This document shows positions 28,251 through 36,980 of a stretch of 60,678 bases of DNA, piece after piece. Below the pieces are notes generated by a model. The model saw only the letters and a program-made list of their open reading frames with translations. It did not search any database and was not told the DNA's origin. Each line of letters opens with the position of its first letter. Position 1 is the stretch's first letter. The DNA is from Betaproteobacteria bacterium. Lineage in GTDB: Bacteria > Pseudomonadota > Gammaproteobacteria > Burkholderiales > Rhodocyclaceae. A program made the position numbers and the translations under genes. The stretch spans positions 1 through 60,678 of the forward strand of contig JACQYB010000071.1 of assembly GCA_016208415.1 (NCBI GenBank), read 5' to 3'.

Positions 28251-28739
28251 TGCGGTGATGTTAGTACCCCGGCCCTTGAACTGCACTTGTCCGACGAAGC
28301 CGCAACGCTGGCTCTGGGCAAGGCGCTGGCTGGCGTCTTACACCCCGGACTGGTCATTCACCTGTGCGGAGAACTGGGCAGCGGCAAGACTACGCTGGTG
28401 CGCGGGGTGCTGCTCGGGCTCGGTTTTTCAGGAAAAGTGAAGAGTCCCAGCTATACACTGGTTGAACTTTATGCTATTTCTAATTTAGACTGTTATCACT
28501 TTGATTTCTATCGGTTCGGCCAGCCAGAAGAATTCCTGGATGCCGGGCTCGTCGAATACTTCCGTCCGACGGCCTTGTGTCTCGTGGAATGGCCCGAAAA
28601 AGCCGGCAATTATTGTCCTGCGCCGGACTTGAGGCTGACGCTCGCGGTCGCGGAGGATGGCCGCGATGCGCGACTGGTGGCCATTACGCCGGGAGGTGCG
28701 GCATGCCTGAGCAATCTGCGGGCGCGAATGACCCCTTGA
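28242..28739 (+). CDS. tsaE: tRNA threonylcarbamoyladenosine synthesis ATPase
   Basis: About 165 residues. Partner of TsaD and TsaB in making t6A37 of ANN-decoding tRNAs. The Walker A is GELGSGKTTLVRG; KSPSYTLVELY and HFDFYRF are family motifs, with the conserved Trp-Pro in LVEWPEKAG. No ATG is in frame: I chose GTG at 28242, which has GGAG eight bases upstream; TTG at 28287 is the alternative (150 residues). The stretch around 28430-28530 is markedly AT-rich and uses codons unlike its neighbours. It overlaps the amidase gene by 37 bases. Confidence 0.9.
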   Translation: MFHCGDVSTPALELHLSDEAATLALGKALAGVLHPGLVIHLCGELGSGKTTLVRGVLLGLGFSGKVKSPSYTLVELYAISNLDCYHFDFYRFGQPEEFLDAGLVEYFRPTALCLVEWPEKAGNYCPAPDLRLTLAVAEDGRDARLVAITPGGAACLSNLRARMTP

Positions 28740-30064
28740 ATCACGTCCCCTTCGGTGGGCGGCGGCAGTTTCTCAAGTATGCCGGTGTGTCTCTGACGCT
28801 GCTGGTCAGCGCCGTGGGCCATGCCGCAGCGGTCAGCGTGGTGGCGGTGCGCGTCTGGCCGGCCCGGGACTATACCCGCGTTACTCTCGAACACCAGGGC
28901 CGGGTGACGTTCTCCCACATGATCGTCAAGAATCCGGAACGCCTGGTGCTGGATCTGGAGGGCGTCGAGTTCAACAGCATCCTGCAGAGCCTGCCGGGCA
29001 AGATATCGGAATCCGACCCCTACATCCGCCTCATCCGCGCCGGGCGCTTCAAGCCGGGGGTCGTGCGGGTCGTCATCGACCTCAAGACCGAGGTGAATCC
29101 GCAGATCTTCACCCTCAAGCCCGTTGGCGACTATGGCCACAGGCTGGTGGTGGATCTCTACCCGCCCAGGCCGTTGGACCCGCTGCTGGCGCTGCTGGAA
29201 AAGCAGCCGCCGGCCGACGCCGCGGTCAGCGAAGGCGGCGGAGGCGAATACCTGGCGGCACGGCCCGAGGAACGCCCCGACCTGCTCGCCGAACGCAAGT
29301 CCGAGGCGCGCCCGCGCGCCCGGGGACGCGACGATGAGGAGCGATCTGACCTCAACCGCCTTGTCACCATCGTGCTTGACCCCGGCCATGGCGGGGAAGA
29401 CCCGGGCGCGGTGGGGCGTGGCGGCACCTACGAGAAGAGCGTCACCCTGGCCATGGCGCGCCGGCTCAAGACCCGGATAGATGGCGAGACCAACATGCGC
29501 TCGCTGATGACCCGGGACGCGGATTTCTTCGTTCCCCTGCAGCAGCGCGTGGCCAAGGCGCGGCGCGTGAAGGCGGACCTCTTCGTCTCCATCCACGCCG
29601 ACGCCTTCATCAAGCCCACCGCCCGTGGTTCCAGCGTCTTTGCGCTGTCGGAGAACGGCGCCTCCAGCAGCGCCGCGCGTTGGCTGGCGCAGCGCGAGAA
29701 CGCGGCCGACCAGATCGGCGGGGTGAACATGGACGGCAAGGACATCCACCTCGCCCGCACCCTGCTCGACCTCTCCCAGACGGCCACCATCAACGACAGC
29801 CTCAAGCTGGGGCGCGCGGTGCTCAACGAACTGGGCCACGTCAACGATCTGCACAAGGCCCACGTCGAGCAGGCTGGGTTTGCGGTGCTCAAGGCGCCGG
29901 ACATCCCGTCCATCCTGGTGGAGACCGCCTTCATCAGCAACCCCGAGGAAGAACGTCGCCTTGCCGATGACGCCTACCAGGATCGCATGGCCGACGCCAT
30001 GCTGCGGGGCATCAGGCGCTATCTTGCCAGGAATCCTTCGCTGGCACGGCAGAAGCTGGCTTGA
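28703..30064 (+). CDS. amiC: N-acetylmuramoyl-L-alanine amidase (AmiC type), Tat-exported
   Basis: 453 residues. Cleaves peptidoglycan side chains during cell separation in the periplasm. The N-terminal GGRRQFLKYAGVSL is a twin-arginine signal. An AMIN domain (about residues 42-150) targets the septum; a variable Pro/Arg linker follows. The Amidase_3 domain carries the zinc and catalytic residues: His in DPGHGGEDPGA, Glu in YEKSVTLAM, His in SIHADAF and Glu in LVETAFISNP. The ATG at 28703 has GGAGG eight bases upstream, inside the end of tsaE. Confidence 0.94.
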   Translation: MPEQSAGANDPLNHVPFGGRRQFLKYAGVSLTLLVSAVGHAAAVSVVAVRVWPARDYTRVTLEHQGRVTFSHMIVKNPERLVLDLEGVEFNSILQSLPGKISESDPYIRLIRAGRFKPGVVRVVIDLKTEVNPQIFTLKPVGDYGHRLVVDLYPPRPLDPLLALLEKQPPADAAVSEGGGGEYLAARPEERPDLLAERKSEARPRARGRDDEERSDLNRLVTIVLDPGHGGEDPGAVGRGGTYEKSVTLAMARRLKTRIDGETNMRSLMTRDADFFVPLQQRVAKARRVKADLFVSIHADAFIKPTARGSSVFALSENGASSSAARWLAQRENAADQIGGVNMDGKDIHLARTLLDLSQTATINDSLKLGRAVLNELGHVNDLHKAHVEQAGFAVLKAPDIPSILVETAFISNPEEERRLADDAYQDRMADAMLRGIRRYLARNPSLARQKLA

Positions 30065-30493
30065 GCGCAGGAACGGGCATGTCATCCCCATTGCCTGCCG
30101 CGGGCCTGGCATCGCCTCGTTGACGCGCGGTGCGATGAAAGGTAAAAGTGGCCGGCGCATGCCGGATGTCCCGCTGGAAAGCTCAGCGCCGTCGCCGCGG
30201 AAACTGATGCGGGACACAACATAGTTCACAAGCGCCGATTGCTTCGTCTGCGAGAATGGGCGACGTTCCTGTCTGCGGTTCCTGCATGGGCAATGAGCTG
30301 CGTTGTGTTCGGATGCGGCGAGTGCGCGTTTGCGGCGCCTGACGCCGGCGGCAATCCGGTCCGCGGGAGGCGACGTGACGGGATTGCCGATGTCCCGACG
30401 TCCTGATTCGACGGGCGAGCCGCGCCAAGTGCCGGTGCGCCCCGGTTGTGTCGCCCCGCTATGGGGCGATTCGCTTTTACTGGGTGCCGCGTC
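30065..30493. other. 429-base gap without a convincing gene
   Basis: Only short GC-type frames without family resemblance are found. The one structure I see is a hairpin at 30451-30469 (TCGCCCC, loop GCTAT, GGGGCGA) followed by TTCGCTTTTA, close before the secretion ATPase start. It could be a terminator or attenuator for the downstream operon. The region is somewhat less GC-rich around 30190-30300. Confidence 0.4.
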
Positions 30494-32251
30494 ATGATCC
30501 GACGCTTCAAGTCCTTCCTGCTCCACGCCTGGCTCTTCAGCCTGGCGCTGAATCTGCTGCTGCTCGTGCCTTCACTGTTCATGCTGCAGGTGTTCGACCG
30601 CGTGCTCACCAGCCGGCACGAGGAGACGCTGCTCATGTTGCTCCTCATCACCACGGTGGCGCTGCTGGTGATGGTGGCCCTGGACGTGGTGCGCTCGCGC
30701 TTGCTCAACAGCATGGGCGTCGTCCTGGACGAACAACTGGGGCCGCGGCTGTTGCGTTCCATGCTCGATGACGCCAGCCGTCCCGGGGTGTCGGCGCCCA
30801 TGCATGGCCTGCGCGATCTCGCGGTGTTGCGCGCGGCGCTTTCCGGACAGGCGGTACTGGCGGTGCTGGATGCCCCGTGGCTGCTGGTCTACCTTGCCAT
30901 TGTCTTCCTGTTCCATCCGGTGATGGGACTGGTGGCGCTGGGGGGCGCGGCGCTGCTCGGCGTGCTGGCGATGATCAACGAGAAGCGCACCCACAAGCTG
31001 GTGGAGAGCATCCAGCTCGAGACCCGCGGGGCCTCGCGCTACCTCGATTCCATCCTGCGCAATTCCGAGGTGATCGGGGCGCTGGGCATGGTGCCGCAGG
31101 TGACGCAACGCTGGGCGGGGCTCAACCAGGCGGTGCTGGTCAAGCAATACCGCGCCAGCGAGCGCGGCGGACTCTACACTGGCTGGACGCGATTCTCCCG
31201 CCAGCTCATCCAGGTGTTGATGATGGCCGTGGGCGCGTGGCTGGTGATCGACCAGCATGCCACGCCCGGCGTCATGATCGCCGCCACCATCATCCTGGGC
31301 CGCGCGCTGGCACCGGTGGAGGCGCTGGTGGCGGGCTGGAAGGGGCTGGTGGAGGCCCAATCGGCGTACCGGCGGGTCCAGCCGTTGCTGGAGGCGGACG
31401 AGAACCGCGTCGCCGAGACGGAACTGCCCGCTCCAGAAGGCCGCTTCGCCATGGAGGGCGTTTCCTTCGCGCCGACGCACGGTTCGCGCGCCATCCTCCG
31501 GGGCGTGTCTCTGGAACTGACACCGGGGGACATCCTGGCCGTGATCGGGCCCAGCGCCTCGGGCAAGTCCACCCTGGCGCGGGTGGCCATCGGCCTGTGG
31601 CGGGCCCAGATGGGCACGGTGCGGCTGGACGGCGCCGACATCGCGCGCTGGAATCGCGACCGCCTCGGCCAGTACATCGGTTACCTGCCCCAGGACGTGG
31701 AGCTGTTCTCGGGCACCGTGGCGGAGAACATCGCGCGCATGGCGGGGGCCGACGGCAAGCTTGATTCCGCCGAGGTGATCCGCGCCGCCCAGCGTGCCCA
31801 TGCGCACGAGATGATCCTGCGCCTGGCGGAAGGCTACGACACCCAGATCGGCGAGGGCGGCGCCATCCTCTCCGGTGGCCAGCGCCAGCGCGTGGCGCTC
31901 GCCCGGGCGCTCTTTGGCGACCCGCGTTTCGTGGTGCTCGACGAGCCCAACGCCAATCTCGACATGGAAGGGGAGCAGGCACTCATGGCCTGCCTGGCCG
32001 GGTTGAAGCGCGACCGGGTGACGGTGATCGCCGTCACCCAGCGCACCCGGCTGCTGGCTGCCTCCGACCGCATCCTCATGATGCGCGACGGCATGGTGGA
32101 GCGCTTCGGCACGCGCCAGGAGGTGGAGGCGTGGCTGCGTTCTCAAAGGCCGGCACCTGCTGCCCGGGTGGCCGGTACCGGCACCGGTCCCCGGCCTGTG
32201 CCGGTGGCCGCGGAACAGGGCGCGGCGGCCGTGCCGCCCGCGGAGGTCTGA
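30494..32251 (+). CDS. Type I secretion system ABC permease/ATPase (PrtD/AprD-like)
   Basis: 585 residues. The N-terminal membrane domain (about 1-300) has the family start HAWLFSLALNLLLLVPSLFMLQVFDRVLTSR (key pieces SLFMLQVFDRVL, APWLLVYLAIVFLFHP). The ATPase domain has Walker A GPSASGKST near 352-360, signature LSGGQRQRVALARAL and Walker B FVVLDEPNANLD. It lacks a C39 peptidase domain, as expected for RTX-protease or S-layer-type exporters. The ATG at 30494 begins M-I-R-R-F-K. It is followed after three bases by the adaptor gene. No TolC-like protein or secreted substrate lies in the window. Confidence 0.93.
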   Translation: MIRRFKSFLLHAWLFSLALNLLLLVPSLFMLQVFDRVLTSRHEETLLMLLLITTVALLVMVALDVVRSRLLNSMGVVLDEQLGPRLLRSMLDDASRPGVSAPMHGLRDLAVLRAALSGQAVLAVLDAPWLLVYLAIVFLFHPVMGLVALGGAALLGVLAMINEKRTHKLVESIQLETRGASRYLDSILRNSEVIGALGMVPQVTQRWAGLNQAVLVKQYRASERGGLYTGWTRFSRQLIQVLMMAVGAWLVIDQHATPGVMIAATIILGRALAPVEALVAGWKGLVEAQSAYRRVQPLLEADENRVAETELPAPEGRFAMEGVSFAPTHGSRAILRGVSLELTPGDILAVIGPSASGKSTLARVAIGLWRAQMGTVRLDGADIARWNRDRLGQYIGYLPQDVELFSGTVAENIARMAGADGKLDSAEVIRAAQRAHAHEMILRLAEGYDTQIGEGGAILSGGQRQRVALARALFGDPRFVVLDEPNANLDMEGEQALMACLAGLKRDRVTVIAVTQRTRLLAASDRILMMRDGMVERFGTRQEVEAWLRSQRPAPAARVAGTGTGPRPVPVAAEQGAAAVPPAEV

Positions 32252-32254
32252 ACC

Positions 32255-33589
32255 ATGCAACAGTTGCTCGTGCGGCAGGATTTGTCCGACGTGCCCTTTG
32301 ACGCCACCGCCAACGCCCGGCGGGTGATCCGCTTTGGCATCCGCGCCATCATTGGCGGCGTGCTGGCCTTTGTCATCTGGTCATGGCTGGTGCCGCTGTC
32401 CAGTGCCGTCATCGCCGAGGGCGTGGTCAAGGTGGATCTCAACCGCAAGACCATTCAGCACCTGGAGGGCGGCATCGTGCGCGCCATCCATGTGCGCGAC
32501 GGCGACCGGGTCGCGGCGGGGCAATTGCTGGTGACCCTGGAAGACCTGAAGGTGGATGCCTCGCTGGAGCAACTCAAGCTGCAGGCGGATTCCGAACGTG
32601 CCAAGCTTGCGCGCCTGAATGCGGAGCGGGATCTGGCGGCGCGTCCCGCCTTCCCGGAGGATCTCCAGAAGCGCCGCGACAAAGCGCGCGTTGCAGAGCT
32701 GCTGCAGCGGGAGACGGCGTTGTTTGCCGCACGCCGCCAGGCTCTTGATTCGCAGGTCAGGTTGCTGGCCGAGCAGGCGCGGGCGGCGGAGCAGGAGATC
32801 GCCTCGCTGGAGGCGCAGGTCAAGGACGGCAACACCAGCATCGGGTTGATGGACGAAGAAACGGCAGCCAACGAGCGCCTTGCCCAGCAGGGCTTCATCT
32901 CGAAATCCCGCCTGCTGGGATTGCAGCGCAACGTGTCGGACTACAGGGTGCGCCAGGGCGGGCAGGCCGCCGAACTGGCCAAGGCGCGGCAGAAGAAGTC
33001 CGATCTGGAACTGCGGATGGCGACGCTCAGGGCCAACTACGTGCAGACGGCCAGCGACGAACTCAAGGAAGCGACGGCGCGGATTTTCGCCATCGAGGAG
33101 CAGTTGCGCCCGACCCAGGACGCCCGGGCGCGCCAGCAGATCCTGGCGCCGGTGGCGGGTGAGGTGGTGGACATCAAGGTCAACACGGTGGGTGCCTCGG
33201 TGGGGCCGCGGGAGCCGCTGATGGACATCGTGCCGGTGGATACGCCGCTGATCATCGAGGCGCGAGTCGGACCCGACGGCATCAACGACGTCCACCCGGG
33301 GGCGGAGGCGGACATCCAGCTTACCGCCTTCAAACGTCGCACCACGCCCATGGTGACCGGCAAGGTGTCCTACGTTTCAGCCGACCGGCTGGTCGACCGC
33401 GCGAACGGCGTGCCCTATTACGTGGCGCACATCCTCGTGCCACCGGAGGCGCTCCGCGAGGCCGGCGACCTCAAGCTCCACCCCGGCATGGCGGCCGAGG
33501 TGTTCGTTCGGGCCGAGGAGCGCACCACGCTGGATTACCTGCTGGCGCCCATCACCGACACGCTGCGCCGCGCCATGCGGGAGCGCTGA
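32255..33589 (+). CDS. Type I secretion membrane fusion (HlyD/AprE family) protein
   Basis: 444 residues. One membrane segment near 28-48 (IRAIIGGVLAFVIWSWLVPLS), a lipoyl-like half (VVKVDLNRKTIQHLEGGIVRAIHVRDGDRV in pieces), a long coiled coil (about 95-285), the second lipoyl half (ILAPVAGEVVDIKVNTVG) and a C-terminal barrel (PGAEADIQLTAF, TGKVSYVSAD). It bridges the ABC exporter to an outer membrane channel. It forms a two-gene operon with the ATPase. Its stop codon is the first base triplet of a tandem repeat. Confidence 0.93.
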   Translation: MQQLLVRQDLSDVPFDATANARRVIRFGIRAIIGGVLAFVIWSWLVPLSSAVIAEGVVKVDLNRKTIQHLEGGIVRAIHVRDGDRVAAGQLLVTLEDLKVDASLEQLKLQADSERAKLARLNAERDLAARPAFPEDLQKRRDKARVAELLQRETALFAARRQALDSQVRLLAEQARAAEQEIASLEAQVKDGNTSIGLMDEETAANERLAQQGFISKSRLLGLQRNVSDYRVRQGGQAAELAKARQKKSDLELRMATLRANYVQTASDELKEATARIFAIEEQLRPTQDARARQQILAPVAGEVVDIKVNTVGASVGPREPLMDIVPVDTPLIIEARVGPDGINDVHPGAEADIQLTAFKRRTTPMVTGKVSYVSADRLVDRANGVPYYVAHILVPPEALREAGDLKLHPGMAAEVFVRAEERTTLDYLLAPITDTLRRAMRER

Positions 33590-33671
33590 GCACCCGTGAA
33601 GGGTGCGTCGGTGGCTGAGCACCCGTGAAGGGTGCGTCGGTGGCTGAGCACCCGCGAAGGGTAGGTTGGTT
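33587..33671. repeat. Tandem 29-base REP-like repeat, about three units
   Basis: Units at 33587-33615 and 33616-33644 are identical; the third (33645-33671) is degenerate. Each begins TGAGCACCCGTGAAGGGTGC, a hairpin with arms GCACCC and GGGTGC and loop GTGAA. A related single unit follows rpsP at 18682. Placed right at the stop of the adaptor gene, it may stabilise the 3' end. Confidence 0.75.
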
Positions 33672-33702
33672 TGAGCCCGCCGTCGCGGGTCAACGTTGAC
33701 CC
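33671..33702. terminator. Hairpin and palindrome between convergent genes
   Basis: CCCGC-CGTC-GCGGG forms a short stem inside 33676-33689, followed by the perfect 14-base palindrome GGTCAACGTTGACC (33688-33701), which overlaps the stop region of the minus-strand chemoreceptor. It is probably the bidirectional end of both transcripts. Confidence 0.4.
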
Positions 33703-34832
33703 TGCCCGTCGGTGGCTTCCTTTGGTGGGGCCAACAGTTCCACGCTGCGCTCGCCTGCCTGCGCCATCTTTTCCAGGGCCGCCACCACCTGCAGGCTGGA
33801 ACGCTCCATGGCCGCCTCGGCGTGCACCGTAGCGGGCAGCGCTGCGGCATGCAACGCCTGGAGCGCTTCCTTGGCGTGGTGGTGGACGTCCTTGTGGGGC
33901 TGTTCCGGATCCCGGTAGCCGGGCAGGCGGCTGTAGAGCGAGCGTCCCTCGCCGTCGTAGTACCACTTGCCCAGGCGGCACCCGGTGTGCTGGGCGAGGT
34001 CGTCGGCGTGGGTCTTGCTGAGTCCGAAAAACACCTTGTAGATGCCGAACTTGAAAATGAGGTGGTCCAGCTTGGCCAGTTCCACGAAGGTGCGCAGTGT
34101 CGACACCGACATCGCCCCTTCCATGGTCGAGGACAGGTTGTGCATGTCCTGCATGCCGGCGGCGGCCGTCTTGCCCTGGTCGCCGGACCTGCGTGCGCTG
34201 CTTGCCAGCGTGCCCATCTGGGCGCTGACCGAGGCCGCCTCTTCCTGGATCTGAGACACGAGCTGGAAGATCTCGGCGGTGGCCTTGGCCGTGCGCTCCG
34301 CCAGGCTGCGGACCTCGCCTGCCACCACCGCAAAGCCGCGTCCGTGGGAACCCGCCCGTGCCGCTTCCACCGCGGCGTTCAGCGCCAACAGGTTGGTCTG
34401 GCTCGCCACCTCGCTGATCAGGTCGAGGATGCCGCTGATGTTGCGGGCGCGCGCATTGAGTTGCTCCACGGCGTCCGACGATCGGGCCGAATCGGCGCTC
34501 AGGCTCGCCAGTTGGTTGGCGATGGCTTCCATGGCCTGCTGCGTCTCGCCGGAGAGCCGGGCGGCGGCCACGGCATGGTCGCGTTCGCGCTGCATGGACG
34601 ATGCCATGCCCACCATGCTGCGCTGGGATTCGGCGAACGATATGGCGAACTGGTCGAGGCAGCGCCCGAGATGGTGATACATCTTCAACGTGCGCCGGGA
34701 GTCGGCCAGCTCTTCCTCATTGCGCGCCAGTTCGGCCTCCAGCTCTTCGACGCGCTGCTGCAGCGAGGCATGGGACACGGACGACGCCTGGGCCCGGGGA
34801 AACTCGGGATTGCGGGGCAGCGGTACAGACAT
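33690..34832 (-). CDS. Soluble chemoreceptor with C-terminal zinc-binding (CZB) domain
   Basis: 380 residues and no membrane segment from the ATG at 34832, so it should be cytoplasmic. An N-terminal coiled coil ([19 protein letters not shown]) is followed by the MCP signalling hairpin tip [43 protein letters not shown] (in pieces), which contacts CheA/CheW. The C-terminal CZB domain shows [16 protein letters not shown], the [13 protein letters not shown] motif, [19 protein letters not shown] and His residues expected to bind zinc. This resembles zinc or redox/hypochlorite-sensing receptors such as the TlpD group; the signal here is inferred. Confidence 0.9.
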   Translation of the reverse strand: MSVPLPRNPEFPRAQASSVSHASLQQRVEELEAELARNEEELADSRRTLKMYHHLGRCLDQFAISFAESQRSMVGMASSMQRERDHAVAAARLSGETQQAMEAIANQLASLSADSARSSDAVEQLNARARNISGILDLISEVASQTNLLALNAAVEAARAGSHGRGFAVVAGEVRSLAERTAKATAEIFQLVSQIQEEAASVSAQMGTLASSARRSGDQGKTAAAGMQDMHNLSSTMEGAMSVSTLRTFVELAKLDHLIFKFGIYKVFFGLSKTHADDLAQHTGCRLGKWYYDGEGRSLYSRLPGYRDPEQPHKDVHHHAKEALQALHAAALPATVHAEAAMERSSLQVVAALEKMAQAGERSVELLAPPKEATDGQGQR

Positions 34833-35104
34833 TCGTGGTTCCTTTTTCCGCAAGTGGATCCGCGGAACCGGCAGGCGGAAATGCCCGGGTTCCGGATCGC
34901 CATCTCCCCGGATAACGGCAACCTCGCATGCGAGTTGAGCAGAAATGCCCACCGGCCTGCCTGGCGGCGGAAGTCCGCCTGCCTGCCTCCGCCGGCCACG
35001 CCGGTGGAACTGCCAGAATTTCGCCACGGTGCTCAAGCACACGGGGGAGGGGCGTGATGGGCAGTTGTGTGTAGTGGCCCGGCAAAAGAGCCGATGAGCC
35101 GCCT

Positions 35105-35110
35105 TATAAT
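35105..35110 (+). promoter_or_regulatory. TATAAT box upstream of the first SCO gene
   Basis: A perfect -10 hexamer in TTATAATCGG, about 200 bases before the SCO gene at 35308. No good -35 is visible at 16-18 bases. A 49-codon frame (35144-35293) follows it; I could not support it as a gene. Confidence 0.4.
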
Positions 35111-35307
35111 CGGGTCTCGACCAATAAGTCCGGACAATCCCCCATGCCCACCCGCTATTCCAGTCTTTCCGTCATCGGCATCGCCACCTTGGCCCAGCAC
35201 CGTGGGCTGCCCTCACAGCGGGCCTTCGCCGGCAAGGGCGCCTCCATCCCGGCTTCCCGCGACGCCGGGAGACATCTCGACAGACTGGGCTGAGGGAGCC
35301 ACCACCC

Positions 35308-35904
35308 ATGTCCGACAACACCCTGAAGAACGCCCTGATCCTGCTCGCCATTCTTCTGGCGGTCATATTCGTGTGGCAGCCGCTATCGAGACTCCTCTTC
35401 GGAACTGCCACCACCAACGACTTCGTCCTGGAAACCAACGACGGGACTCTGGACAGCCGGCAGTTGCGTGGCAAGGTGCTGGCGGTCTCCCTCGGCTACG
35501 CCCACTGTGCCGATGAATGCGCGCACCGGCTCGCCGGGTTGGTCAAGGGCTACGAGATGCTCGATTCCGGAGCGCGCGGCCAGGTGCGCATGATCCTGGT
35601 GTCGGCGGACCCCGATCGGGATACGCCGGAAAGCATCGGCGCCTACGCCCGCAGCCTGCATCCCGACATGATCGGCGCCACCGGCACGCCGGAGAACCTG
35701 GCCACGCTCGCCAGCGGCTTCGGCGCCACCTACAACAAGCTGCCGGCCGCCGCGGACGGCAGCTACCGGATCGATCACAGCCACCCGATCTACCTCGTCG
35801 ATACGGAAGGCCGGTTCGTTTCCGCACTCAACGAAAACGCAGTACCCGAACAGGTGGCCCAGTCGCTGCGGTCCAAGTTGTCCGCTCAGCAGCCGCTCCG
35901 GTAG
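35308..35904 (+). CDS. SCO1/SenC family copper chaperone-like protein (copy 1)
   Basis: 198 residues. An N-terminal membrane anchor (about 9-29, ALILLAILLAVIFVWQPL) precedes a thioredoxin-fold domain: AVSLGYAHCADECAHRLAGLV with the copper-binding C-x3-C (no Pro after it, unlike most SCO proteins), VRMILVSADPDRDTPESI, and the His ligand in RIDHSHPIYLVD. SCO proteins deliver copper to the CuA site of cytochrome oxidase; copies 2 and 3 in this window differ in topology. It ends at a terminator shared with the convergent heme A synthase genes. An upstream GAGGGAGCC lies close to the ATG. Confidence 0.85.
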   Translation: MSDNTLKNALILLAILLAVIFVWQPLSRLLFGTATTNDFVLETNDGTLDSRQLRGKVLAVSLGYAHCADECAHRLAGLVKGYEMLDSGARGQVRMILVSADPDRDTPESIGAYARSLHPDMIGATGTPENLATLASGFGATYNKLPAAADGSYRIDHSHPIYLVDTEGRFVSALNENAVPEQVAQSLRSKLSAQQPLR

Positions 35905-35942
35905 CGGCCATCGGTTCTTGCGCGCGGCGAGCTGATTGGGCG

Positions 35943-35964
35943 CCCCCTTCCGCGCGGAAGGGGG
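35943..35964. terminator. Bidirectional hairpin terminator
   Basis: CCCCCTTCC (35943-35951) and GGAAGGGGG (35956-35964) form a nine-base-pair stem with a GCGC loop between the convergent SCO and ctaA genes. There is no long T-run. The remaining bases to 36066 show nothing else. Confidence 0.5.
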
Positions 35965-36066
35965 AGGTTCTGCCGGGATCTGGCGTACCTGGATGCGCGG
36001 AATCGCATTACGCGTCGCAATACGAAACGAAGATTCCGGTCCGGGCCGGCCGGTTCTCCCCCTCCG

Positions 36067-36975
36067 TCACGTCCGCCGGAGTTGCGCGGCACCCGCCAGA
36101 AGGGCCGCCGCTGCGATGTTGTGCCCGACGCCGGTCCACAGCGGGGAACCGCTGTTCACCGTAAGCGCCCCGAGCAGGACTTCCAGCCCCAGCAGGCCCA
36201 GCAGCACCCACGCGGCAGGCCGGCGCAGCCGCCGCAGCGCGGCAAGACCGAGCAGGAGCACGGCAATCACGGCACTGTAGCGGTGCAGCAGATGCAGGGC
36301 GACACCGCCCGCATCGCCGGCGGGGGTGGGGCCGGCCAGCGTCGCCACGGGATTCAGCGCGTACCCGCCGGCCGCGGCGGGCCATGTGCTGTCGCCGCAG
36401 AACGGCAGCGTGACGCAGGCCGCCGCGGCATAGCGTGCACCGATCAGGGCGCCCAGGATCACGGTGGCCGTCAGCAGGGCGGACCCTGCCGCGAGCAGCG
36501 GGTCGGGGCGATCCGCATCCTGCGTCGCCGTCCCGTCCGAGGCCATGACGATGCGCCACGACATCGACACCAGGGCCAGCCCGCCCAGCACGTTGACAAA
36601 ATTGACCAGCGCCAGTCTCGGATCGGCACTCCATATGCCCACCACCGAGAGAAACAACATCAGGCCGAGCAGGATCAGGACGTGACGCGCCACCGGCCGC
36701 AAGGGCTGCGGACGCAGGACATACCAGGCAAGGGCGATCGTCAGCAGCAGGGCACTGGTGGCGACGATGCGTTGAACGAGACGGCCGAGCGGCGGCGGGG
36801 AATAGGTTGCTTCCGCCAGCAACTGGCCATAGCAGGCGGGCCAGTCGGCGCAGCCGAGTCCCGCACCATATAGCCGCAGGAAGGCGCTGACGCCGACCAC
36901 GCCCAGCGAGAGCGCCGTCAGCACAAGCGCCAGGATCCTGGCGCGCTGCAGCCGGAGTACCGACGCTGCGCCCAT
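36067..36975 (-). CDS. ctaA: Heme A synthase, cysteine-pair class
   Basis: 302 residues, eight or so membrane helices. Oxidises heme O to heme A in the inner membrane. The Cys-containing loops GAGLGCADWPACYGQ and ACVTLPFCGD mark the class with disulfide-forming Cys pairs, and the helix histidines in HLLHRYSAVIAV and GVGHNIAAAAL are the expected heme-binding ones. It starts six bases after the stop of the second, COX15-type heme A synthase. Having both classes in tandem is unusual. Confidence 0.87.
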   Translation of the reverse strand: MGAASVLRLQRARILALVLTALSLGVVGVSAFLRLYGAGLGCADWPACYGQLLAEATYSPPPLGRLVQRIVATSALLLTIALAWYVLRPQPLRPVARHVLILLGLMLFLSVVGIWSADPRLALVNFVNVLGGLALVSMSWRIVMASDGTATQDADRPDPLLAAGSALLTATVILGALIGARYAAAACVTLPFCGDSTWPAAAGGYALNPVATLAGPTPAGDAGGVALHLLHRYSAVIAVLLLGLAALRRLRRPAAWVLLGLLGLEVLLGALTVNSGSPLWTGVGHNIAAAALLAGAAQLRRT

Positions 36976-36980
36976 ACCGG

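Noticed and set aside
35144-35293. 49-codon frame after a TATAAT box, before the first SCO gene
   Set aside because: No ribosome site, no recognisable family and a composition expected by chance; probably leader sequence of the SCO transcript.
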